Shown piece after piece: positions 49,301-61,300 of a stretch of DNA of 64,000 nucleotides (its first letter is position 1; the number at the start of each line of letters is the position of its first letter). Origin of the DNA: Hormiphora californensis (lineage: Eukaryota > Ctenophora > Tentaculata > Cydippida > Pleurobrachiidae); assembly GCA_020137815.1 (NCBI GenBank), contig CM035362.1:5819715-5883714 (forward strand), in the 5' to 3' direction. The notes below the pieces were generated by a model that was given only the letters and a program-made list of their open reading frames with translations, ran no database searches and was not told the origin of the DNA. The translations under genes and the position numbers were made by a program.

Positions 49301-52300
49301 TCACGACCCTCCCTGCTCTCTCTTCCTTTTCTGTTCAGCTTTCCAGGCCAAGTATTCCTTCATATCATCATCTTCTTCTCCCTCTTTATTATCACTTGAA
49401 TTGTCTTGTTTTTTGATCTCTGAACTCTCTTCTCCAAGCTCTTTCATTTCTGATTCTTCATTTTCAATGGGATCATCATTTTCTGGGTTGAGAGATTCGG
49501 CTGCTGGATCGATCACTTCTTTCTCGGGTGCGTCCTGATCATCTTTCTGGTCTTTCTGGTCCTGGTCTTCTTTCTGGTCCTCTTTGTCTGCCTCCTCATC
49601 TTCTTTCCTTTTTTCCTCATCTTCTTTATGTTTCTCTTCCTCAACCCTTTTCTTCTCGTCCTCAACCCTTTTCTTCTCTCCATCTTCGTTTCTCTTTTGT
49701 TCTTCTTCTTCTCTCATTTTCTCTTCTTCCCTTTCCCTTCTCATCTCTTCCAGTTCCCGTTCTCTCTCCTCTACCTCTTTCCTCTCCCTCTCCTTCCTCT
49801 CCTTTTCCTCCTTCTCCCCAGCCTTCTTCTTCTTCTCTTCTTCCTTCCTCTTCTTTTCCTCTTTCCATGCTCTCAGTTCCTCTTCTTCCCTCTCTCTCTT
49901 CTCTCTCTCATCCACTTCTCTCTTCTTCTTTTCCTCACTCTTCTCCTCTATCTCTCTCTTCATCTTGGCCTTCTCTGCTTCCTCTTGCTTAGCCCTCTCT
50001 TCTTTCTCCTTCTTCTCCTTCCTTTTCGCCTCCTTGCGCTCCTTATCCCGCTTCTCCCGCTCCCGTTCAGCATCCTCCCGTTCAGCTTTAGTCCGGTATC
50101 CGAATTGTTTGGAGTGCATGGCGTAGAACTTCTTGGCTACCTCAGGGTCACTACCTGTGGGAGAGGAGAGTGATTTGTATTTCGTAGTTCACAGCATGTC
50201 CAATGAAGCAGGGTAACCTGAATACTTATTCCTAATTCCTAATTCCTAATTCCTAATTCCTAATTCCTAATTCCTAATTCCTAATTCCTAATTCCTAATT
50301 CCTAATTCCTAGTTCCTAATTCCTAATTTTCCTTAATTCCTAATTCCTTACTCCTACCTGTAAAGTGCCAATAAAAGCGGTCATCATTTTGATCACAGGG
50401 TAATAGAAGAAGGTGCCGTCCGTCGTGACTCAGGCATTTCCCGCTTCCCCCATGTCTCGTGAATCCTTCCTGTAAAATACATTAAAATAATAATTAATTA
50501 AAATAATTACTTCTACAAGATCAGAGAGTGATGAAATTCGGTAATAATTCTTTTACCGAATACAGTAAATCAAATAGTAAATCAAAGCACAATCCCCATT
50601 CCCCAAATATATAAACTTAATTGATTAATCAATTAATTAATTAATTAAATTAATGAATTAATTAAATGATTAATAAATTACCTCAGTGATGAACCACTGT
50701 TGGTTCCCATTGAGCCCATGGCATTTGAATAGTTTCACATCCCTTGGGTTCTCTCCGTCCCCGTCCAGACATCTCCCGTCATTTTTTATCTCACCAGTTA
50801 GTAACAACTTCCAGAACTAAATAACAATTCGGAATGAGCAATTACCATTGATTACTAAATGTTACAAATTGCCTTAAACTCTCAATCTAGGTTGCCATGG
50901 TAACCTACTGTCTGGCTCTGACAGGTTACCTGGGACCTGTTTGGGCTGGTTAATAGGGTGTGCCAGTTGCCCCGACCTCTTCTTGAAGCCAATCGGATGT
51001 AGTTAACCGGTGGCACCGTGGCTATAAAGGTTATAGCCACATGCGCGGGAAGTAGCACTTCCCAAACGGCTCCAAGATACTCGGACTTTTTAACCACCTT
51101 AATCGAACCGCAATATAATGTTAATATACGATTTATGAAAAAATATATAGCCTAAAGTCAACCGTTTACAAGTTATTGGCCAAAAACCACATTACAATAT
51201 ACAGTCGGACCCCGATTTAACGGCCCCCGATTTAGCGGCACCCCGATTTAACGGCAGGATAAATTTCCCCCAAAATTTTTTTTGAAATTTTTTTGAAATT
51301 TTTTTTTTGAAATTTTTTTGAAAAACCACGTCCGAATCGTGTTTCGAATCGGTGCATCTTATTGCATGTCTTGCCGGTAATTAGACGGTTCGAAACGAAC
51401 AGATATGTGATCCCCATGAGGTCCATCGAATCGCAATTTTGACGCTTGTTAAACTAGCCTCATGGGGATCACGTATCGGTTCGTTTCGAACCGTCTAATT
51501 AGCGACAGGACGTGCGATAAGATGCACTGATTCGAAACACGATTCGGACGTGGTTGATATAACTTTGAAAAATTTTCATAATTTTTTTTGCAAAATTTTA
51601 CAGAATGATTTTCAATGCTTTGATCGGTGCTCCCCATGCATTTTCAGAAAAAAATATATTTTGAAATTCAAATTCTTCCTCACCCCGCTTAAAGTGCCCC
51701 GATTCAGCATGGTATCACGTATCGGTTCGTCTAATTAGCAGCAAGACATGCGATAAGATGCACTTATTCGATAAACGATTCGGACGTGGTTGATATACAT
51801 AGTACCTTAGAAAATTTTTATAACTTATTTTGAAATTATTTTGAAATTTCTTTCTTTTTCTAATCAGAAATGATCATGTAATCAATACATGGACATTGCA
51901 TTTAACACTTAGAGGTGTTTTAGTATAGCATTTTGGACAAAAATAGGGTTTTATGGGCCAAATATGCTCTACCCCGATTTAACGGACACCCCGATTTAAC
52001 GGACAAAACCCTTTCCCCCGAGGGTGCCGTTAAATCGGGGTCCGACTGTATCAAAATAGTTGCGCATATGACCAGATATGCCCAGATGTGCTAAACCGTT
52101 GAATATCTTGACTGGCAAATTGGGTTTTCGATATGAGCGTTTGTAGAGTTGCCTTAGACCCTCTCTGACTAGGTTAGGACCAAATGACCATGATTCAGCC
52201 CGATCCACGCCCGTTTCCAACCATCTAATCGCTAGGGTAGTGAGCAAACCAGGATTTGGTCTATTTTATGAAGCTAAATATCAGATTTCCGGCATGAAAC

Positions 52301-55300
52301 CCATCAGACTTCAATTATTTGAGGTCCCTCATCCACCATGTAGCTTGGTAGATGGTATTGGCCCTCTAGGCGGTTGTATTAGTTCTTGTGGACAAACTAG
52401 ACAGGAAGGCAAGTGCCAAAACTCCTATAATTAGCCGGCACCCAAAAGTTGACCACTTCCTGGCTATTCAAGTCAGCAAAAAGGACTAATACTGCCGCCT
52501 AAAGGGCCAATACCATCTGCCAAGCTACAAGGTGAATGAGGGACCTCAAATAATTGAAGTCTGATGGGTTTCATGCCGGAAATCTGATATTTAGCTCCAT
52601 AAAATAGACCAAATCTTGGTTTGCTCACTACCCTAGCGATTAGATGGTTGGAAACGGGCGTGGATCGGGCTGAATCATGGTCATTTGGTCCTAACCTAGT
52701 CAGAGAGGGTCTAAGGCAACTCTACAAACGCTCATATCGAAAACCCAATTTGCCAGTCAAGATATTCAACGGTTTAGCACATCTGGGCATATCTGGTCAT
52801 ATGCGCAACTATTTTGATATATTGTAATGTGGTTTTTGGCCAATAACTTGTAAACGGATGACTTTAGGCTATATATTTCTTCATAAATCGTATACTAACA
52901 TTATATTGCGGTTCGATTAAGGTGGTTAAAAAGTCCGTAGGAGTATCTTGGAGCCGTTTGGGAAGTGCTACTTCCCGCGCATGTGGCTATAACCTTTATA
53001 GCCACGGTGCCACCGGTTAACTACATCCGATTGGCTTCAAACTTCACAATTGTGTTTATATTATCAAAAGCAACTCCCAAAAAAACTTCTACAAAAATCG
53101 GATGAGTTTGAAAATTTCATGGGGCAACTGGCACACCCTACTGGTTAATACCCATGACAGCCTCTGACTCAGAGCATTGGCGGAGTGCACGAAAACCTTG
53201 GTTAGAGCATTGGCAACCTCGTTAGATTAATTACCTGATTAATTTAATTAATTAATAGTTAATTACCTGGTTGTATCCCTTTCCGTGGCAAGACCAAACC
53301 CCAACTTTGTTGCCCAGACCAGGTTGGAGGGCATCCATACAGATATCTCCCGGTCCTTTCAACTGAAACACATGGTGTCATTAATTAATTGATTAGTTTT
53401 AACTAACAGAGAAACTCAAGCATATAAAATGATTCGTTTTAAATCGGTCTAAGTCTAACGGTCGGCTCCCAAATTTCGGCCCTAAAACTTCTAAATGAGT
53501 ATAGAGGCACTGCGAATGATTTTAGACTTAGCGTCAGGGTCCCTTTTAAATCCAAAAGAATGATTATATGCGTTATTTAACAATAAAAACAATTTGATTG
53601 AAAGAAGTTTTTAGTAAAACATAAATAGTGAAATCAACGAAAAGTGCAAAAAATTAATCAAAGTGAAATCAGCGAAAAGTGCAGAAAATTAATCAAAATT
53701 GTATCGTTTAGTCTGATATGAAACAATAGTGAAAATTAATTAAAGTTGTATTGTTTAGTATCTGATATGAAACAATAGTGAAAATTAATCAAAGTTGTAT
53801 TGTTTAGTCTGATATGCTGTCTGTGCTGGTATTCCGATAAGATGTGTTACATCAAACCGCTTCAATTGATCACCCTCTTCCACCGTCCCTGCAATATTGT
53901 GTGGTGATGGATGAGTTAATTAATTAATAATTAGTAATCCAGTCTGTCAAAGCATTGGCCTGACAGAATCCAGTAGTGTTTTAAATGGACATAATAAACA
54001 AATCGGACTAAAATTTAGTAACAATATGGTGCTTGAAACTTCCTGTCAATAGACCATTTCAAGGTTTCCATTTTGTCCCCATCACATTGTAGTAGTACCT
54101 GGCAGGAACCGACCGAACCAAGTAAACAACCAATCAGAACTCGTTATTTAGGTCACGTGACTGGTTTTCAGCCAATCAGGGACCAGTATTTCCTGATTCG
54201 GTCGGTTCATGGTACCTGGATTAACATGGTCAAAGTATCCCGTCTGTGCCTGGTTCATACACTCCCCTCCATACAACATCTGACACAACTCAACTCCCCT
54301 GGCTGGTACCCTCACTGTAACAGGTCCCAACCTGCCCTCCACCACCGGATCCACCCACTTTCTTGGTGCCGTGTCAGTCTCACATGACAGAGATCCCAGG
54401 ACGGTGTAATCCGTGTCAGATGCAGTATAGAAGTTGATGTCAAGAAACACGTTCCTGTTTAGCTCTGGAACGTGTGTCCAGATTTTGAACATGGTGTCCG
54501 TTACCAGGGAAACGCCGTCTGAATCTTTGGCGTAGTCATAGTAACTGAGGCGGTATCCAAAACATGTTCGGAGGATGTCTTCCAGTGCTTCAATATCTTT
54601 CTTGTACTCGACAGGCACCTATTATAAAGTTTGTTTTGTTCAAAACTTTTTTATCTTATCTATTTGTTCGCGGGGAAGGAGGGTCGAACAAGGCAATATA
54701 AAGTGATACACTTTAGAGGCAAATAAAAAAACGGTTTTCCTCGGGAATATATCGCCAGTAAGATTATGGAGGAAAGGGGGACCCTAAGAGATTCAGGACT
54801 GTTTACCCCCAAATTATCACAATTCTCCCTCTCACCATTATATCGATATGTTTCCCCCCACTATACCACAATTCTCTCTCACCATTATATCGATATCATC
54901 ATCCCACGGTATTATTCCTCCATGTCGGGTGTATCCTAGCAACGTACCATAGTAACACCAATAAGGGATACCACGTGATACAAGTAGCTGGTGGGTCACA
55001 TCCATCAGCTTGTAAAGGGTGTTGATGAGTGGTTCCGGTGTGTAGAGGGAGGAGATGGCAGATGTGGGAATATCCCTCACTCCCAGGGCCTTCTTTCGTT
55101 CTATTTCTTCATCCCACCTCTATATGATAAACAGTAGGTTTAAATCAGCAGCTCAACAACACTTTTGAGAGTTATTGAGAGAGCTGGATCCCTCAAACTC
55201 AAAACCTTTGTGGCAGCCATGTCTAGCGGTGAAGTGCTCTAAAATCTTATCCAGGGGACCCAGATCGGGCAGCAGACAGCAGCCCCTGGGTGGTGACATG

Positions 55301-58300
55301 TGATCGTTGCTCTCTCTCTTACCTTCCAAGCCTGCCGGACACCCTCATTATCCATCTTGTAGTCATTCCAATATTCCAAACTCCCGCCCTCCCTCATCAA
55401 CTCCTTCTCCGATGTCTTGTTCTTCTTCTTTTGATGGTGGTCTCCTCCCTGATCCCCAACTTTGAGCACTTCCAGCTTACCAGACATTATGTTGGTATAT
55501 GTTTCGATATACTCAGAACAAATAAAACGAATGTTTCGATTACGTCTTACGATATACGCAGAACTTTGTCAACTAATCACAAAATGAATCAAAGAGCAGT
55601 AGCCGAAATATTGTGTGGGTTTGTCTAGTACATTGGTGTGATTTCAGCGGTGAATTTGTGGTAAATTTGATCATATCCTTTGAAACTGCAGGGAACCTGT
55701 GTCGTGTTGACAGTGCCCTAGATGTGCAAGCTGATTAAGTAATGGGAGACATGAGTACGAAGAAAATAAAACAAGCCAAGCAAAGTCTACAAAAACAAAT
55801 ACCTAAAATTATGTATTGTCTTGTGTTTCAAAACACAATTTACTGAAGAAAGAAAAATCGGAAATGTGACTTGATGCCATAGTAAAAGGTGTGTTGTATG
55901 TGTTTCTTTGCCTAGCTATAGACTCTGTTTCGCGCGCCCCACCCGTGAAACATAGTACAAAATATGTAAAGGAGGGTTAGAAAATAACAAGCGTTTCTTA
56001 CCTCTTGTTGTCATGGTAACAAGTTTCTTACCTCTCGTTGTGATGGTAACAAGTATTTTCTTACCTCTCCATACCCAGCATAGTCTCGATCGGGTCGGGT
56101 CTGATCCGGATATACCTCTCTGAGGTACCAGGAGAAGGAGCGGCACTTTAGTCTCTGTCGGAGTAGCACCCGCGATACGAAATCACCAGCTTCCACTTCT
56201 CTATGGGTGAGATGTGTGTTACACTTGGCTGGTGTGTTACACTTGGCTGGTGTGTTACACTTGGCTGGTGTGTTACACTTGGCTGGTGTGTTACACTTGG
56301 CTGGTGTGTTACACTTGGCTGGTGTGTTACACTTGGCTGGTGTGTTACACTTGGCTGGTGTGTTACACTTGGCTGGTGTGTTACACTTGGCTGGTGTGTT
56401 ACACTTGGCTGGTGTGTTACACTTGGCTGGTGTGTTACACTTGGCTGGTGTGTTACACTTGGCTGGTGTGTTACACTTGGCTGGTGTGTTACACTTGGCT
56501 GGTGTGTTACACTTGGCTGGTGTGTTACACTTGGCTGGTGTGTTACACTTGGCTGGTGTGTTACACTTGGGTGAGATGTGTGTTACACTTGGCTGGTGAC
56601 ATAGATAGACACATGTATGAGATCTAAGTCGCGTGAGAAAAACGGATTACTAAGTCATCCAGAAGCAATGCTAGGTGTAGTAGTAGAAGGGAATACTTTG
56701 ACTATCCATCGACGTCTGTTCGGGTGAAATTGTGGGCCTGTCTCGATAAAAAACGGTATTCAGCAAACTGTTTCAATAACAACTGAGAACTCTCAGCATC
56801 AAAGATTGTTTACGGGAGTGCTCTCCCCCCAAAAAAACTGTTTCGATGAAATAAGAAGTTCCCTACACTATGCCTGATCACTATAATAACAGGGATCATC
56901 CCCTCAACACTTGTTGAGTTCCCCCTTACTCAACAACTCAACACGTATTGGTTACGAAGTCACCCCTATTATTGCATCTGTGAGTTCCAGCTTACTTGTT
57001 TGATGGCACAGCGGTGTAATGGGCGTCTTTATAATCATCCAACCAGACCTCAACAAGTCGCTTAGTGTTTTGCTGTAAAGCTGTCTCTCCTGATACCGTC
57101 TAAATATTATATGGGATCGATTTAGCTGGTGATTGTATAATTGTGGTAACCTTGGTTACCATTTGGTCGTAGAATATCATATTTTGTTTGAAGCAATTAA
57201 TCGTTAAATTATCATTGCATTATCATTCATTGATACAGTCGGACCCCGATTTACCGGGCAAGACCCTTTCCCCCGAGCATCCCGGTAAATCAGGGTCCAA
57301 TCATGTACTATGAAACGAGTTTAAATATGGTTTGAAGCTGCTAGAAACAATTGCTGTTACCTTGGCAACGACGCTGCCTCTTCGGAAGATATGTGACACG
57401 TAACTGCATGTGTTTATCTCCAGTGCTCCCCCACACATCCAGATCTGTGGGAAGTGTCTCTGGGTTAGGATTGATTTGATCTGATAAGAGCAGTTGCCAT
57501 GGGCGTGAACCCCTGTTGGGGACCCTTTCTGGGTAAGAAGTAAACGCTAGTACGAACTAGGCGTACTCAAACTACTAGTAGCACGGAAGGCCTTTGTATT
57601 GGCCTAGTTATTAAAAATTGAAAACATCATACTTTCCGCAGAGTTCACTTACTCTCAGGAACCGACCGACACAAGTAAACAACCAATCAGAACTCGTTAT
57701 TTAGGTCACGTGACTGGTTATCAGCCAACCAGGGACCAGTATAATTCCTGTCACTTACCCTAAAAGACATTTCGAGGTTCTCCGCTCCCCACACCTTCAT
57801 CCCAGGGTCGTATGCCCCAATTTCAAAGAAGAAATCCTTGTCCATGGCAAACAGACCACCAGCCATTGCCGGACTCCTGTGGAATTATAGCTGGTTACCA
57901 TTGGTTACCATTGGTTACCATTGGTTACCATTGGTAATGAAATTCCCCCTCTGCGCTAGCTCACGGAGGGGTAATAATATCGCTTGTACGGCGGGAAAAA
58001 AATTCCTGTGTCCAAACTACAAAACAGAAAGTTCTAATTTTTTGAACATACCGAGGAAATTGTCTGAGCTACCATTACATACCGGAATTTTTTGATATTT
58101 TTGCCATTAACACTGATTTTGTTTTTGGAAAACTATGAAGATGCTGGAATTTGGCTACAAAAACCTTCAGAAATGTGCAAAATGCCATTCCAAAGGTATT
58201 AGAGGTGGATTCATTGATAACTAAGCTATAGTCGAGTCAGAAAAAATTCCACAAGATTGGAATTTTATGCCCATATAAGGAGTTATGCGACACACCTCTG

Positions 58301-61300
58301 TTGTTAAACATGTGGTGTAATCGCTACCGGTCGTTACTTTCTGTAGAATTCAGGTCCTGGTTATTATACAAACTAGTACCATACGTTTTAGATAGGTTTT
58401 AGACAAGTTTTCGATAACTTTTTATGAGAAGGTCCCGTAAATTTTCATTTTTAGGTAGGCGGTATTGTCACCCCTATATGCAATAATAGGGGTGACTTCG
58501 TAACCAATGGTTACCATTGGTTACCAATGGTTACCATCAGTTACATGCAAACGACCACCAGCCATTGCCGGATCTATAATGTGGATTTAGGGGTACCATT
58601 AGTTACCATTGGTTACCAATGGTTACCATGCAACAGACCACTGCCATTGCGGGACTCCTATAATGTGGAATTATATAGTGTGTCACAAACTGTAATCATG
58701 TATATGTGTTGTATCATGGTAACCTTGGATACCATTAGTTACCATTAGTTACCATTGGTTACCATTGGTTACCATTAGTTACCATGGCAAACAGACCACC
58801 TGCCATCGCCGGAGTCCTATAATAATGTGGAATTATATAGCTGGTTACCATTAGTTACCATTGGTTACCATTAGTTACATTGGTTACCATGGCAAACCGA
58901 CCACCTGCCATCGCCGGACTTCTATAATGTGGAATTATATAGCTGGTTACCATTAGTTACCATTGGTTACCATCAGTTACCATGGCAAACAGACCACCAG
59001 CCATTGCCGGACTCCTATAATGTGGAATTATAGGTGGTTACCATTAGTTACCATTGGTTACCAATGGTTACCATGGCAAACAGACCACCTGCCATTGCCG
59101 GACTCCTATAATGTGGAATTATATAGCTGGTGTCACAAACTGTAATCAATGATATAGCTGTGTTGTATCATGGTAACCTTGGATACCATTAGTTACCATT
59201 AGTTACCATTGGTTACCATTGGTTACCATTGGTTACCATTAATGTTACCATTAGTTACCATCGGTTACCATTAGTTACCAATGGTAACCATTAGTTACCA
59301 TTGGTTACCATTAGTTACCACTGGTTACCATCGGTTACCATTAGTTACCAATGGTAACCATTAGTTACCATTGGTTACCATTAAGGTTACCATTAGTTAC
59401 CATTAGTTACCATTGGTTACCAATTTATACCGACCTAATGGGCTGGCTATCATCAAAGTCTCTCCTCTGCATTTCCCGGGGTGGAATGGGCCTCCATTTG
59501 AACACCATGTCCCAATCCCAGGCACCCCACTGTGTGTTGTATTTGTCAATAACCAGGTCCAATGAGGTGTGGTCTATTGCTGATATAATTGGGCATACCA
59601 CCTGCGTGGAGTTTAATAGTTAAAACAGGAACCGACCGAACCAAGTAAACAACCAATCAGAACTCGTTAGTTAGGTCACGTGACTGGTTATCAGCCAATC
59701 AGGGACCAGTATTTCCTGATTCGGTCGGTTCATGAGTTAAAATCTCATTCGTAGTTCAGAAATGTGATTAGATTATCCTTGGTGTACTGCTTGGGGTAAT
59801 ATCTAGTTGGTGGTAGGGTCTCCCATGATTTTATGAAGATGGTGATTCGAGTATAGTAGAGATTCCTAAACATTAAATGCATTTAAATTTGACGAAAGTT
59901 ATGGGATTTCGCATACCGTTTTGGGGTCTCCCATGACTCTATCAACCAGTGGGGCGTACCATCCAGGAAGAGGTTCCACGTGACTATCCAGGAATATCAG
60001 AACTTTTCCAGTCGCCTCCTTTGCACCGATAATCCTACTCCTGATCAGACCCTCCCTGATAACGAAACCGCTGTTTTAATGATGTCATTAGTGATGTCAT
60101 TAGTGATGTCATTAGTGATGTAATTGCATTGGTGATGTTATTAGTCATGTCATATTGTCAATGACAATATGACATGACAATTTGTCATTCGGATGGCTCA
60201 CTAAAATTTAATAATGATTTCTTTTAATATATATTAAGTTTACCTTTTGGTGTTCCGTAAAAGTCGTACAAAGGGAAATTGAGCGAGTTCCTGGTCCAAT
60301 CGTGGTCCTAATTCATCTACAAATTAGATGACGTGTTAGTTTTTATATGTCATTAATTGCCGTCAAAGGAGCAAAAGAGAGGTTACTAAGATAGCTGAAG
60401 TGATGTCGTTACAGTGAGATTGTTACAGTAACTAAAGTGAGATTGTTACAGTTACTAAAGTGAGATTGTTACAATAACTAAAGTGAGATTGTTACAATAA
60501 CTAAAGTGAAATTGTTACAGTTACTAAAGTGAGATTGTTACAGTTACTAAAGTGAGATTGTTACAATAACTAAAGTGAGATTGTTACAATAACTAAAGTG
60601 AGATTGTTACAATAACTAAAGTGAGATTGTTACAATAACTAAAGTGTGATTGTTACAATAACTAAAATGAGATTGTTACAGTTACTAAAGTGAGATTGTT
60701 ACAATAACTAAAGTGAGATTGTTACAATAACTAAAGTGAGATTGTTACAATAACTAAAGTGAGATTGTTACAATAACTAAAGTGAGATTGTTACAGTTAC
60801 TAAAGTGAGATTGTTACAATAACTAAAGTGAGATTGTTACAGTTACTAAAGTGAGATTGTTACAATAACTAAAGTGAGATAATATACCTCTAGAACTCTT
60901 GTCGTCCACAATTATAATCTCCTTCAGGCTCTCCATCGGTGTATTAAGCATTATACTGAAAGGGTTAACATAATCAGTTGTTAGGATTCTAGTTGTTAGG
61001 ATGGTAACCATATTGCCATGATGCAGTTGCCATGGTTGCCATGATGCAGTTACCATGGTTACCATGATACGGTTGCCATGGTGATGGATTGGTACCTGAT
61101 TATCGTCCGAAGAAGAACGGCCAGCTCTTCATTGTACATGACTATTACCACGCTACTTGTAGTCAGTTCTCCATCTGGTCGGAGTTTCCTCGCTACCACT
61201 CGGCACCTGTGTAGTAGAGACATGTGTTCAGTTATAGGGAACAACCTGGAGACATGTGTGGATCAGAGTCGGTTTGCGACTAGCCCTTGAGGCCTTGACC

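Noticed and set aside
49528-50173. Plus-strand Ser/Leu/Phe-rich frames
   Set aside because: They are the antisense of the Lys/Glu-rich tail of the GalNAc-transferase.
51996-52827. Two similar open frames suggesting a duplicated gene
   Set aside because: They are the two arms of the fold-back element read on opposite strands.
53267-56200. A single fusion protein GalNAc-transferase - LicD - lectin
   Set aside because: The LicD exon 3 ends in phase 1 and the lectin exon starts in phase 0. LicD has its own ATG and a terminal exon with stop, and the transferase exon at 56065 joins the lectin exon cleanly.
56203-56627. Three overlapping repetitive open frames
   Set aside because: An 18-bp minisatellite leaves all frames open. 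There is no splice or family support.
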